NCBI GenBank assembly: GCA_003567855.1
Contig: PWYM01000266.1
Span: 1 to 42,406 of the forward strand
DNA: 42,406 nt
Direction of reading: 5' to 3'
From: Gammaproteobacteria bacterium
GTDB taxonomy: Bacteria; Pseudomonadota; Gammaproteobacteria; Steroidobacterales; PWYM01
Shown: positions 1 to 9,779 of the stretch, in pieces
Position numbering within the stretch: the stretch's first letter is position 1
Layout: each line of letters starts with the position of its first letter
Translations under genes and position numbers: made by a program
Notes under the pieces: model-generated
What the model was told of the DNA's origin: nothing
What the model saw: only the letters and a program-made list of their open reading frames with translations
Databases searched by the model: none

Positions 1-137
1 GAGAAATGGCCGCGACCGTCCTTCGCGCCGGCATGGCCTACGTGCATATGGCTCTCGTCATGCACGTCAATCTTGTGGACGTCGAGGGCCGCTTCTATCC
101 GTTCCCGGATGGCAGTCATGCGTTCGGTATTGTTCAT
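1..137 (-). CDS. BolA family protein (truncated at window edge)
   Basis: Reverse-strand translation from ATG at 137: MNNTERMTAIRERIEAALDVHKIDVHDESHMHVGHAGAKDGRGHFS...; the DES-H--HAG--DG-HF pattern is typical of BolA/IbaG. Confidence 0.85.
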   Translation of the reverse strand, partial: MNNTERMTAIRERIEAALDVHKIDVHDESHMHVGHAGAKDGRGHF

Positions 138-433
138 GGCATCACCTGGCGAAAGGGTTTGATCTCGATGCTCTCGAATACGCCCTCTGTCATGTAGGGG
201 TCGGCGTCGATCCACTCGCGGGCAGCGTCTCGAGACTCGAACTCCGCAATAATCAGGCTGCCCGTGAAGCCTGCTTCGCCGGGGTCTTCCGCGTCGATCG
301 CCGGGTGTGGCCCCGCCACGATCAGCCGACCCTGGTCCACGAGTTGCTGGACCCGGGCGAGGTGGCGCTCGCGCACGGCGCGTCGCCGCTGCAGGCTGTC
401 GGGGGTGTCGCGCGCGATGAGGACGTAGAGCAC
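134..433 (-). CDS. yciI: YciI family protein
   Basis: VLYVLIARDTPDSLQRRRAVRERHLARVQQLVDQGRLIVAGPHPA...GSLIIAEFESRDAAREWIDADPYMTEGVFESIEIKPFRQVMP; likely GTG start at 433; stop overlaps bolA start (ATGA). Confidence 0.88.
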   Translation of the reverse strand: MLYVLIARDTPDSLQRRRAVRERHLARVQQLVDQGRLIVAGPHPAIDAEDPGEAGFTGSLIIAEFESRDAAREWIDADPYMTEGVFESIEIKPFRQVMP

Positions 434-481
434 TTTGATTCCATCCTGTAGTGGTGTGGGTTCGCCCGTTACAATAACGCC

Positions 482-1123
482 ATGGCTGAGTATTTCCAGA
501 TCCACCCGGAGAATCCGCAACGCCGCCTCGTGCAACAGGTGGTCGAGATGCTGCACGCAGGCGCGGTCATGGCCTATCCGACTGACAGCAGCTACGCGCT
601 CGGTTGCCTGCTGGGTGACAAGGCGGCGATGGAGCGCATCCGGCGTATTCGCCAGGCTGACCGCGACCATAATTTCACCCTGGTTTGCCGGGACCTTTCG
701 GAAATCGCCTCCTATGGCATGGTCGATAACTCGACCTACCGGCTGCTCAAGGCGCTGACCCCGGGACCCTACACGTTCATTCTCCGAGCCACTCGCGAGG
801 TGCCACGTCGCCTGCAGCATCCGAAGCGCAAATCCATCGGCATCCGGGTGCCCGATCACCCCATCAGCCAGATGTTCCTGGAGGAGCTTGGGGAGCCGAT
901 AATGAGTTCCACGCTCTGGCTGCCGGGGGACGACAAGCCCCTTCTGGACGGCGACGAAATCCGCGACCACCTGGACAAGCAGATCGAGGTCATCATCGAC
1001 GGCGGGAACTGTGGTATTCAGGCGACGACGGTCATCGATCTGAGTTCCGGAGAGCCCAAGGTGCTGCGCCAGGGAAAGGGCTCCGTGGACTTCCTCGGCG
1101 CGGGCGCACGTGTCGCCGGATGA
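482..1123 (+). CDS. yciO: YciO/Sua5/YrdC family protein (L-threonylcarbamoyladenylate synthase-like)
   Basis: 213 aa; AVMAYPTDSSYALGCLLGDKAAMERI...LTPGPYTFIL...KSIGIRVPDHP family signature. Confidence 0.9.
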   Translation: MAEYFQIHPENPQRRLVQQVVEMLHAGAVMAYPTDSSYALGCLLGDKAAMERIRRIRQADRDHNFTLVCRDLSEIASYGMVDNSTYRLLKALTPGPYTFILRATREVPRRLQHPKRKSIGIRVPDHPISQMFLEELGEPIMSSTLWLPGDDKPLLDGDEIRDHLDKQIEVIIDGGNCGIQATTVIDLSSGEPKVLRQGKGSVDFLGAGARVAG

Positions 1124-1249
1124 CGGCGGCCGAACGCAGGCAGGGCGGGGGCGGATTCGCGTATCATCTGGCCCCACACCCCGGCCGACAATGCTCTCGC
1201 CGGGTCGTCAGCATTCCCTCAACCCCTTGTATCCACGGCTGAATCCGGC

Positions 1250-2161
1250 ATGACCGAGCAGCGTACGCGAGAAGTGCAGATCGCCAACCCCACGCGGCTC
1301 GAGCGCGCGCCAGGGGACCTGTTGCGTGCACCGGTGCCGGCGCAGCAGGAAATGCCGTTCGCCATTGTAGAGGGGGAGGCACTGACGCAGCTGCCGCAGG
1401 ATCTGTACATCCCGCCGGATGCCCTGAAGGTGTTCCTCGAGGCCTTCGAGGGGCCGCTGGATCTGCTGCTCTACCTGATCCGCCGACAGAACATCGACAT
1501 TCTCGACATCCCCATTGCCGAGATTTCTCGCCAGTACATCCAGTACATCGAGCTGATGCGTGATCTCCAGTTCGAGCTGGCTGGCGAATACCTTCTCATG
1601 GCAGCGATGCTTGCCGAGATCAAGTCGAGGCTGCTGTTGCCCCGGCCGAAGGCCGAGGAGGGTGAAGAGGAAGACCCGCGCGCCGAACTCGTCCGACGAC
1701 TGCAGGAATACGAACGCTACAAGCAGGCCGCCGAAGATATCGACGGCCTGCCCCGGATGGAGCGCGACCATTGGCCCGTGAGTGTGGAATTCACGCATGC
1801 CGAGGTCGTGCAGAAGCTGCCGGATATCACGCTCAAGGAATTGCTGGTTGCCTTCAAGGAGGTGCTCGACCGCGCCTCGATGTTCGCCCACCACCATGTG
1901 CAGCGCGAGCCGTTGTCGGTACGCGAACGCATGACGCAGGTGCTTACGCGAATCAAGGCCGAGGAATTCACCGATTTCGTGCACCTGTTCGACCCTGAAG
2001 AGGGCCGCATGGGCGTGAGCGTCACGTTGCTGGCGCTGCTCGAGCTGATGCGCGAATCGCTCATCGAGCTGGTCCAGGCCGAGCCTTTTGCGCCCATCCA
2101 CGTCCGTGCGCCGGGTGCTCGAACCGCCGGCGCCTCACAGGTTGATCGAGCTGACGGATAA
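1250..2161 (+). CDS. scpA: Segregation and condensation protein A
   Basis: 303 aa; VFLEAFEGPLDLLLYLIRRQNIDILDIPIAEISRQY; adjacent to scpB. Confidence 0.94.
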   Translation: MTEQRTREVQIANPTRLERAPGDLLRAPVPAQQEMPFAIVEGEALTQLPQDLYIPPDALKVFLEAFEGPLDLLLYLIRRQNIDILDIPIAEISRQYIQYIELMRDLQFELAGEYLLMAAMLAEIKSRLLLPRPKAEEGEEEDPRAELVRRLQEYERYKQAAEDIDGLPRMERDHWPVSVEFTHAEVVQKLPDITLKELLVAFKEVLDRASMFAHHHVQREPLSVRERMTQVLTRIKAEEFTDFVHLFDPEEGRMGVSVTLLALLELMRESLIELVQAEPFAPIHVRAPGARTAGASQVDRADG

Positions 2162-2163
2162 GC

Positions 2164-3039
2164 ATGAACCAGGAAAAGATCAAACACATTGTCGAGGCGT
2201 CCCTTCTGGCCGCGGGTCGTCCGTTGTCGCTTGATGAAATTGCCGGTGTATTCGGAATCGAGGCGCCGAGCCGCGACGAGTTGCTCGAGGTCATAGAGGC
2301 CTTGCGTGCCGACTACCAGTCACGCGGGATCATGCTCGCCGAGGTTGCCAGCGGCTACCGCGTGCAGGTGCGCTCGAACATGGCTGACTGGATCTCGCGG
2401 CTCTGGGAGGAGCGCCCGCCGCGCTATTCCCGGGCGCTGATGGAGACGCTCGCGCTCATCGCGTACCGTCAGCCGATCACGCGGGCGGAAATCGAGGAAA
2501 TCCGCGGTGTTTCGGTGAGTACGAACATCGTTCGCACGCTGGGCGAGCGGAACTGGGTTCGCGTGGTCGGCCATCGTGACGTGCCCGGCAAGCCGGCGAT
2601 GTATGGCACCACCAGGGAGTTTCTGGACTACTTCGGGTTGAAGCGGCTGGACGAGCTGCCGGCGCTGTCCGAGCTTCGAGATATCGACCAGGTCAATCCG
2701 GAGCTGGCGTTCGAGGGCACGCAGCAGCAGGTGCCGGCGGTATCGGTCGAAGGCGATGCGGAGGGGGCATCATTGCAGGGCGATGAGCGGCAATCGGGTC
2801 CATCGGATGCTGCCGATGAAGCCCCGGAGTCGACGGCAGATTCGGCGTCGCCGCACGGCGAGATGCCGGACCGCCCGGACACCGCCCACGCGGAGGACGC
2901 TGCCGATCCGGAGTCCGGTGCCGTAGACGGCCTGGCCGACGGCGATCGTCGGGCCAACGAAAGTGACGCCGATCGATCCGAGTCGGAGTCGAGGGATTCG
3001 GGCAACGTCGTACCCTTGAAGAAACCCGGGTCGGCCTGA
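2164..3039 (+). CDS. scpB: Segregation and condensation protein B with long acidic C-terminal tail
   Basis: 291 aa; EASLLAAGRPLSLDEIAGVF...ALIAYRQPITRAEIEEIRGVSVS; directly downstream of scpA. Confidence 0.93.
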   Translation: MNQEKIKHIVEASLLAAGRPLSLDEIAGVFGIEAPSRDELLEVIEALRADYQSRGIMLAEVASGYRVQVRSNMADWISRLWEERPPRYSRALMETLALIAYRQPITRAEIEEIRGVSVSTNIVRTLGERNWVRVVGHRDVPGKPAMYGTTREFLDYFGLKRLDELPALSELRDIDQVNPELAFEGTQQQVPAVSVEGDAEGASLQGDERQSGPSDAADEAPESTADSASPHGEMPDRPDTAHAEDAADPESGAVDGLADGDRRANESDADRSESESRDSGNVVPLKKPGSA

Positions 3040-3049
3040 GCAAACCGGC

Positions 3050-3895
3050 GTGGCCGAGCGTATACAGAAACACCTCGCCCGCGTCGGCGCCGGCTCGCGC
3101 CGCCAGGTCGAGCGCTGGATCGACGAAGGTCGGCTGACCGTGGACGGCCAGCCGGCCCGGCCTGGGCAGCCCGTGGACGGGAGCGAGAGCTTCGCGCTGG
3201 ACGGCCGGCTGATCAAGCTCGTGCGAAAGCCCAAGCGCCACGCCTGGCTCGCCTATCACAAGCCCGAAGGCGAGGTCACCACGCGCCACGATCCCGAGGG
3301 CCGCCCAACCGTGTTCGAGGCGCTGCCCAAGGGGCGGCGACGTTGGATCGTCGTGGGCCGCCTCGACATCAACACCTCCGGGCTGCTGCTGTTCACGTCG
3401 GATGGTGATCTCGCGAACCGGCTGATGCATCCGTCATGGGAGGTGCCGCGCACCTATGCGGTGCGGGTCCTCGGCGAGGTCACCGAGGCGAGCCTGGCAC
3501 GGCTGACCACGGGCGTGCGGCTCGACGACGGCCCGGCACGGTTCGATACGGTGGTCGCCGCCGGTGGCACCGGGGCGAACACCTGGTTCCACGTTCAGCT
3601 TGCCGAGGGACGCAATCGCGAGGTCCGGCGGTTGTGGGAGGCCGTCGGCCACCGCGTCAGTCGCCTGATCCGTATCGGCTACGGTCCAATCGCGCTGCCG
3701 CCCGGCCTGAAGCAGGGGCAGCATCGGGCGCTCGAGCCGGCGGAAGTCCAGGCCCTGTACGAAAGCGTCGATCTGCCGGTGCCGGGTGATGAAAGCAGCG
3801 ATCAGCCGCCGGAGCGCACACCCGCGCGTGGGCGGGCACGCCACAGCGGCCCGTCGTCACCGCGTCCGCGGAAAAAGGCTCCGGGCAGGCGTTAG
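3050..3895 (+). CDS. rluB: 23S rRNA pseudouridine synthase, RluB type
   Basis: GTG start; S4 domain (ERIQKHLARVGAGSRRQVERWI) and GRLDINTSGLLLFTSDGDLANRLMHPS catalytic motif; basic C-terminal tail. Confidence 0.9.
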   Translation: MAERIQKHLARVGAGSRRQVERWIDEGRLTVDGQPARPGQPVDGSESFALDGRLIKLVRKPKRHAWLAYHKPEGEVTTRHDPEGRPTVFEALPKGRRRWIVVGRLDINTSGLLLFTSDGDLANRLMHPSWEVPRTYAVRVLGEVTEASLARLTTGVRLDDGPARFDTVVAAGGTGANTWFHVQLAEGRNREVRRLWEAVGHRVSRLIRIGYGPIALPPGLKQGQHRALEPAEVQALYESVDLPVPGDESSDQPPERTPARGRARHSGPSSPRPRKKAPGRR

Positions 3896-3959
3896 TGGCA
3901 GTTCGTCAGGCCGCCTGCAAAATCCGCGTGGTTAGCAGTGCTTAGCCGCCTGGTCAGGC

Positions 3960-4766
3960 TCAATGCGTGCGCTTCGAGGTGTCAGGCGCCGAGGCCGGTG
4001 GTTGGCAGTCAAACGACTGGCCGGTGATCGCCTCGCTGTCGGGGCCCAGCAGGTAGAGGTAGGGGCCGACGATCTCGTCGGGCTTGCGCAGCTTGTCGCG
4101 GTCTTCAGCCGGGTAGGCGCGGTAGCGAAGTTCAGTGCGAACGGGCCCCGGGTTGATGCAGTTCACGCGCACCGGTGGGCGCGTGCCTTCCAGCTCATCG
4201 GCCAGCACCTGCATCAGGCCCTCGGTGCCGAACTTCGATACCGCGTAGGCGCCCCAGAACGCCTTGCCGCGGCGACCAACGCCGCTGCTCGTGAACACGA
4301 TGCTAGGGTCTTTCGCCGTTTGCAGCAGCGGCAGCAGGCAGCGGGTTAGGATGAACGGCGCGGTCAGGTTCACGTGCATCACGCGCTGCCAAGTGCCCAC
4401 ATCGAAGTGGCCGATGGGGCTACGTTCGCCCAGGATGCCGGCATTGTGGACCAGGCCGTCGAGGCGGCCGTGCTCGGACTCCAGCGCGTCGACCAAGGCT
4501 TGGTAGTGTTCGCCCTGCGCCTTTTCGAGGTCCATTGGCACGATTGACGGGCGTGGGCTGCCCGCGTTGACGATCTCGTCGTACACCTCTTCGAGTCGGG
4601 GTACCTTCCGGCCGAGCAGGATCACCGTCGCGCCTTGGGCAGCACACGCGATGGCGACCGCGCGGCCAATCCCCGCACCGGCGCCGGTGATCAGCACGAC
4701 TCGCTCGGAGAGTAGATTGTCTCGACCTTTATAGTCCATTATTTCAGAATCTTGCACTATGTTCAT
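3960..4766 (-). CDS. yciK: SDR family oxidoreductase, YciK-like
   Basis: VVLITGAGAGIGRAVAIACAAQGATVILLGRK, NAG, YAVSK motifs; start at 4766 (overlapping ATGA) or 4739. Confidence 0.85.
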   Translation of the reverse strand: MNIVQDSEIMDYKGRDNLLSERVVLITGAGAGIGRAVAIACAAQGATVILLGRKVPRLEEVYDEIVNAGSPRPSIVPMDLEKAQGEHYQALVDALESEHGRLDGLVHNAGILGERSPIGHFDVGTWQRVMHVNLTAPFILTRCLLPLLQTAKDPSIVFTSSGVGRRGKAFWGAYAVSKFGTEGLMQVLADELEGTRPPVRVNCINPGPVRTELRYRAYPAEDRDKLRKPDEIVGPYLYLLGPDSEAITGQSFDCQPPASAPDTSKRTH

Positions 4767-5605
4767 GAGGTGGTTTCTCTTGAAATTGCACGGGCTGTTC
4801 GCCAGCTCAGCCACAGCGGTTGCCAGGCGGCCAGGCGCGTAGGTTTCGCCGGTACCCTCGTTGCCAGAACGTCGGTGGCGCGTGCCAGCAGCGCGTTGTA
4901 CAGCGTCGCGAGCAGTCGCAGAAAGACCGGCGCGTCGGTGCGGATGGGTACGGCGGCGCCCGCCTTGCCCAGCGTGATCACCGCATCGACCCCTTGGGCC
5001 ACGTGCTCGGGCCTCGGCATGGTGCCATCATCGGTGAGCAGCGTCTCGGGTCGTTCAAGTGCAGCAAGCGGCATCTCGAGGCGGCCACGCGCGAGGCTCG
5101 GCCCGAGATCCGCGAGGATTTCCGCGCAGCGCATCAGCTGCCCGGTGTCGCGACCGTCACGGATCGCAATCGATTCGGGTGCGCCACACGCCAGCGCGAG
5201 GGTGCTGAGCGGGGCGCCACGCCGGCGGAATGCCTGCAGGCGAAGTTCGTCGGCGTGTTCGTGGCCGCGGCCTTCGAATTCCTCTTCTACGGCCACCAGC
5301 AGTTCGCGCATCAGCGTGTTGGCCAGCGCATCGCCTTCGAGCCATGGCGATGCGGCGACTGCCCGCGGATGGCGCGGCGCGCCCGCCTCGAGTCGGCCGA
5401 GCTCCTCGTGCCACCATGCGAGGCGCATGCGCATCGGCTCGGGTTCGGTGATGCGCCGGGGCAGCGAGTCGAGCTCGTGCCACAGCGCGTATACCGCCGC
5501 GATCGCCGGTCGCTGTTCCGGCGGTGAAAACAGCATCGCGAACCATGCGGGTGAGCCCGGCGCCGGGTGAGTGGCGTCGGCCGAGGGTTCGATCTCGGGG
5601 CTCAT
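4763..5605 (-). CDS. Squalene/phytoene synthase family protein, probably non-catalytic (NDUFAF6-like)
   Basis: 280 aa; PAIAAVYALWHELDSLPRR...MRMRLAWWHEEL...RGRLEMPLAAL...AWQPLWLSWRTARAI; family fold recognisable but DxxxD motifs degenerate. Confidence 0.75.
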   Translation of the reverse strand: MSPEIEPSADATHPAPGSPAWFAMLFSPPEQRPAIAAVYALWHELDSLPRRITEPEPMRMRLAWWHEELGRLEAGAPRHPRAVAASPWLEGDALANTLMRELLVAVEEEFEGRGHEHADELRLQAFRRRGAPLSTLALACGAPESIAIRDGRDTGQLMRCAEILADLGPSLARGRLEMPLAALERPETLLTDDGTMPRPEHVAQGVDAVITLGKAGAAVPIRTDAPVFLRLLATLYNALLARATDVLATRVPAKPTRLAAWQPLWLSWRTARAISRETTS

Positions 5606-6957
5606 GCGCCGCGTTCGGCCGGGTCGTCGTCGGCGGCGCTATCGCCGTCTTCTCCCGGCGACGCAACATCGGTGTGCCCGGCTGCGGTTGCTCCGGGTGT
5701 CGAGCGGGGGAGTGCATCGACGCTGTCGGGGCGTTCTACCGCTTTCTTGCCCTGAACGCCGAGCTCGGTGAACTTGCGCGCGCCCGGGAGCACCATCCGG
5801 TCGAGTGAGCCGACGGCCTGGTTGTAGGTGTCGACGCTGCGCCGCAGGTGCAGGCCGACCTTGCCGAGATGGCCGGTGAAGGTACCCAAACGGTCATAGA
5901 GTTCGACCGCAAGTTTGCGGATTTCCTCGGCGTTTTCGGCCAGTGCCATCTGGCGCCAGCCGTAGGCGACGGCCTTCAGCAGTGCGACGAGGCTGATGGG
6001 CGTGGCGAGAATCACCTGCTGGCGCATCGCATCGTCGAGCAGGCCCGGGCGCTGGTCGAGCGCCGCGGCGAGGAACTGGTCGCCGGGGATGAACAGGATC
6101 ACGAACTCGGGCGAGCGCGGAAACTGCGACCAGTAGGCCTTGGACGCGAGTTCGCGAACACGCTCGGCGACCTTGCTGGCATGACGGCGCAGCGCCTCGT
6201 CACGGCGCGCATCGTCAGGCGCGTTGACAGCATCGAGGTAGGCGTCGAGCGGCGTCTTTACATCGACGACGAGCTGGCGCTGCTCGGGCATGTGCACGAC
6301 GAGGTCGGGACGCACCGGGCCGTCCTCGGTCTGCGTGTGGCTCTGCTCGACGAAGTCGCAGTGCTGGACCATGCCGGCGAGCTCGACCAGCCGGCGCAGC
6401 GTGATCTCGCCCCACTGGCCTCGCACCTCCGGGCGCCGCAGCGCAGTGACGAGGTTACGGGTCTCGAGCTGCAGCGCCTCCTGCGTCTGGGTCATGCTTC
6501 GAAGCTGCGCGTGGATGCTGCCGTAGGCCTGTTCGCGTGACTTTTCGAGCGCGCGGATCTGCTCCTCGGTGCGCTTCAGCGCCTCGTTGATCGGCTTGAC
6601 CATCGACTCGACGGCCTGCTGGCGGGCGCCGAGATCGCTGCGCGCCTTCTCGTGCTCGGTGTTGAGGCTCTGGCGCGCGAGCTTGAGGAAGTCGTCGCTG
6701 ACCTTGCGCAGCGTGTCGCCGGCGAGCGTGTCAAAGCGTGACGTGATGCGTTCCTGCGCAAGCTGCAGGGCCTGCTCGCGCTCTGCGCGCAGCTTCTCCT
6801 CCGAGCCCAGGCGCTCCTGCAGGCGGATGTTCTCTGCGACCAGCGCGTCGCGCTCGCGGCGCTTCGCGGTGGCGGTGACCAGTGCGCCGACCGTGGCGCC
6901 GATCAGCAGTGCCACGATCATGAACGCCCAGGCCGAGACGTCAGCCGGCACGTTCAC
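5602..6957 (-). CDS. rmuC: DNA recombination protein RmuC
   Basis: 451 aa; N-terminal TM helix, coiled coil, then RRPEVRGQWGEITLRRLVELAGMVQHCDF and VDVKTPLDAYLDA. Confidence 0.93.
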   Translation of the reverse strand: MNVPADVSAWAFMIVALLIGATVGALVTATAKRRERDALVAENIRLQERLGSEEKLRAEREQALQLAQERITSRFDTLAGDTLRKVSDDFLKLARQSLNTEHEKARSDLGARQQAVESMVKPINEALKRTEEQIRALEKSREQAYGSIHAQLRSMTQTQEALQLETRNLVTALRRPEVRGQWGEITLRRLVELAGMVQHCDFVEQSHTQTEDGPVRPDLVVHMPEQRQLVVDVKTPLDAYLDAVNAPDDARRDEALRRHASKVAERVRELASKAYWSQFPRSPEFVILFIPGDQFLAAALDQRPGLLDDAMRQQVILATPISLVALLKAVAYGWRQMALAENAEEIRKLAVELYDRLGTFTGHLGKVGLHLRRSVDTYNQAVGSLDRMVLPGARKFTELGVQGKKAVERPDSVDALPRSTPGATAAGHTDVASPGEDGDSAADDDPAERGA

Positions 6958-7624
6958 CTACCTCGCCGGTCGCGCCGATCAGCGCCAGCAACTCCAGCGG
7001 TGACCCTATCACGAGGTCGGCCGACCAGTCGGCGGCGGTCGCCGGGTCGGCAAGATAGCCGTAGCCGGCGGCAACGGTCCGCATGCCCGCCGCGCGGCCG
7101 GCAACGATGTCGCGGGGCGCGTCGCCGACGTAGATGCAGTGACCAGGTTCTGTGCCGAGCAGCTTTGCGGCGTGCAGCAGGGGGTCGGGATGTGGCTTGC
7201 GGCGCGGCAGCGTGTCTCCGCCGACGAGGCAGCCCGCAGTGGCCGCAAGACCCAGCGCCTCGAGCAGCGGGCCGGCGAGGTACGCGGGCTTGTTCGTGAC
7301 GACGCCCCAGGCCCAGCCGGCCTTCAAAGCAGCATCAATAACTTTCTCGAAGCCATTGAAAATACGGGAGTCTACGCAAAGCCGGCGTTCGTAGTGATCG
7401 AGGTAACGCAGCCGGAGTTCGACGAGTGCCGGGTCCTCGGGTGCGAGCCCGTAGCCGACCTGCAACAGGCCCACCGCGCCATCGGAGACGCGTTGCCGTG
7501 CGGCCTGGTAGGTGACCGGTGCGCGCCCCTCGGCGGCGAGCATCTCGTTCAGCGTTCCGACCATGTCCGGCGCGGTGTCGATCAGCGTGCCGTCGAGGTC
7601 GAGGAGCAGCGCGGGACGCGGCAT
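6941..7624 (-). CDS. HAD-superfamily phosphatase (Gph/MupP type)
   Basis: [34 protein letters not shown]...; HAD motifs DLDGTLIDT, VTNKP, YVGDAPRDI; synteny suggests MupP. Confidence 0.85.
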   Translation of the reverse strand: MPRPALLLDLDGTLIDTAPDMVGTLNEMLAAEGRAPVTYQAARQRVSDGAVGLLQVGYGLAPEDPALVELRLRYLDHYERRLCVDSRIFNGFEKVIDAALKAGWAWGVVTNKPAYLAGPLLEALGLAATAGCLVGGDTLPRRKPHPDPLLHAAKLLGTEPGHCIYVGDAPRDIVAGRAAGMRTVAAGYGYLADPATAADWSADLVIGSPLELLALIGATGEVGERAG

Positions 7625-8358
7625 CAGGTGGCCTCCGCGTCGGGCCGGCGGCAATGGATCAGGTAATTCACGTGTAGGTTTCCGCCAAGCCAATACTTGT
7701 CAGTCAATGGGTTGTAGTGCATTCCTGTCATTCCTTCGAGAGACAGCCCGGCATGTCTTGCGAACGATTCGAGCTCGGATGGGCGGATCAGCCGAGCGTA
7801 TTCATGCGTGCCGCGTGGCAGCAGTCGCAGCACGTACTCGGCGCCGACGATCGCAAGCAGGAACGCCTTGGGGTTTCGATTGATCGTCGAGAAGAACACG
7901 TGTCCGCCCGGACGCACCAGCGCGTGGCAGGCTGCGACCACGCCGGCCGGGTCCGGGACGTGTTCGAGCATCTCCAGGCAGGTGACGACGTCGTATTCGC
8001 CGGCGCGTTCGTCGGCCATCCGCTCGGCGCTGGCCTGCAGGTACTCGACGTCGAGTCCCGACTCGAGCAGGTGCAACCGGGCGACGCCCAGCGGTGCCTC
8101 GGCCATGTCGATGCCGGTGACGCGCGCGCCGGCCGCGGCCATCGCCTCGCTGAGGATTCCACCGCCGCAGCCGACGTCGATCACGCGTCGGCCCTCGAGG
8201 CCTGCACGCTCGGCGATGTAGCCGAGCCGCAGGGGGTTGATCTGGTGGAGCGGTTTGAAGTCGCCGGCAGGATCCCACCATCGCGACGCCAGCGCGTTGA
8301 ATTTGGAAATCTCCTGCGGATCGACGTTTTCCGCGTTTGTCGGCTCATCCATGAGCAT
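7624..8358 (-). CDS. ubiG: Ubiquinone biosynthesis O-methyltransferase
   Basis: [38 protein letters not shown]...[20 protein letters not shown]; start at 8358 or 8352. Confidence 0.94.
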   Translation of the reverse strand: MLMDEPTNAENVDPQEISKFNALASRWWDPAGDFKPLHQINPLRLGYIAERAGLEGRRVIDVGCGGGILSEAMAAAGARVTGIDMAEAPLGVARLHLLESGLDVEYLQASAERMADERAGEYDVVTCLEMLEHVPDPAGVVAACHALVRPGGHVFFSTINRNPKAFLLAIVGAEYVLRLLPRGTHEYARLIRPSELESFARHAGLSLEGMTGMHYNPLTDKYWLGGNLHVNYLIHCRRPDAEAT

Positions 8359-9688
8359 TCGCCTCCGTAGTGTCGTTCTGGCGCACCCGCGCCGCCCATT
8401 GCGTTTCCGACAATGCCAGCGCCCGGTCGGCCTCGGGGACGAGCGCACCCTTCAGGACCCGCGCGCGGCCTGCAATCCAGACGTCGCTGACCTGTTCGCG
8501 CCCGGCGGCGTAGACGATCTGCGACAGCACATTGAGTACCGGCTGACAGCCCGGTGCCGACAGGTCCAGCGCGATCACGTCGGCGGACTTGCCAGGCACC
8601 AGCGAGCCGGCGGTCTCGACGAGCCCGAGCGCGCGGGCACCGCCCAGGGTGGCCATCTCGAGCGCGCTGGCGGCATCAAGTGCCGTCGGGTCGCCGCTCG
8701 CGCCCTTGGCGAGCAGTGCCGCCACCTGCAGTTCGCCGAGCATGTCGAGCCGGTTGTTGCTGGCTGCGCCGTCGGTGCCGAGCGCGAGGTTCACGCCGGC
8801 GGCAGCGTAGTCGGCGACGGGGCAGAACCCGCTCGCCAGTTTCAGGTTCGAGCGTGGGCAGTGGACGACGCTCGCGCCGGCTTCGGCGAGCCGGGAGACC
8901 TCGTCGGGTGTCACCTGCGTCATGTGTACGGCCATCAGCGCCGGGCTCACCAGCCCAAGCGTGTCGAGTTTGGCGAGCGGGCGCACGCCGTGCTCGCGTT
9001 CGTAGTCGGTGACCTCGGCGGCGGTCTCGTGAACGTGCATGTGAATCGGCAGCTCGAGCTCGTCGGCGAGCCGGCGGACGCGCGACAGCGTGGTGTCGGC
9101 GACTGTGTAGGGCGCGTGCGGCGCGAACGCCGCATGCAGCAGTGGGTGCTCGCGGATGCGATCGTGCAGCGCGAGGCCGCGCTCGAGGTACTCGTCGGCG
9201 TCTTTCGCCCAAGGCGTGGGGAACTCGATGACGATCAGCCCAAGCACTGCGCGCATGCCCGCGTCCGCAGCCACGTCGCCGACGGTGTCGGGGAAGTAAT
9301 ACATGTCGGCGAAGCAGGTCGTGCCGCCGAGCAGCATTTCGCGCAGCGCGAGCCGCGCGCCGTCGCGGACGAACTCACGGTTCACGAGTCGCCCCTCGGC
9401 CGGCCAGATATGTTCGTTGAGCCAGGTCGACAGCGGCAGGTCATCGGCCAGCCCGCGCAGCAGCGACATCGCGACGTGGGTGTGGGCGTTGACGAGGCCC
9501 GGGAGCAGCACGTGGGCCGGTCGTGTCTCCCAGGAGCGCGCGTCGTAGCGCTCGCGTGCCGTGGCCGTCGGGCACAGGTCGAGGATCCGGCCGCGGTCGA
9601 TGACCAGCGCGTGATCCTCGAGCACGCGCCCGGCGGGTTCGACCGGCACGATCCAGCGAGCGGCGATCACGGTGTCTACGGGCTGCAT
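8345..9688 (-). CDS. mtaD: TRZ/ATZ family hydrolase; 5-methylthioadenosine/S-adenosylhomocysteine deaminase-like
   Basis: 447 aa amidohydrolase; [30 protein letters not shown]...; [17 protein letters not shown]. Confidence 0.88.
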   Translation of the reverse strand: MQPVDTVIAARWIVPVEPAGRVLEDHALVIDRGRILDLCPTATARERYDARSWETRPAHVLLPGLVNAHTHVAMSLLRGLADDLPLSTWLNEHIWPAEGRLVNREFVRDGARLALREMLLGGTTCFADMYYFPDTVGDVAADAGMRAVLGLIVIEFPTPWAKDADEYLERGLALHDRIREHPLLHAAFAPHAPYTVADTTLSRVRRLADELELPIHMHVHETAAEVTDYEREHGVRPLAKLDTLGLVSPALMAVHMTQVTPDEVSRLAEAGASVVHCPRSNLKLASGFCPVADYAAAGVNLALGTDGAASNNRLDMLGELQVAALLAKGASGDPTALDAASALEMATLGGARALGLVETAGSLVPGKSADVIALDLSAPGCQPVLNVLSQIVYAAGREQVSDVWIAGRARVLKGALVPEADRALALSETQWAARVRQNDTTEANAHG

Positions 9689-9779
9689 GCGGGCTCCGGC
9701 ATCGTCGTGGGGCGGCAGTGGCGCAAGCGGTGTCGGCCATCCGCAGATGTGCGGCCGCAGTATAGCGCCAGCCCGCCCC

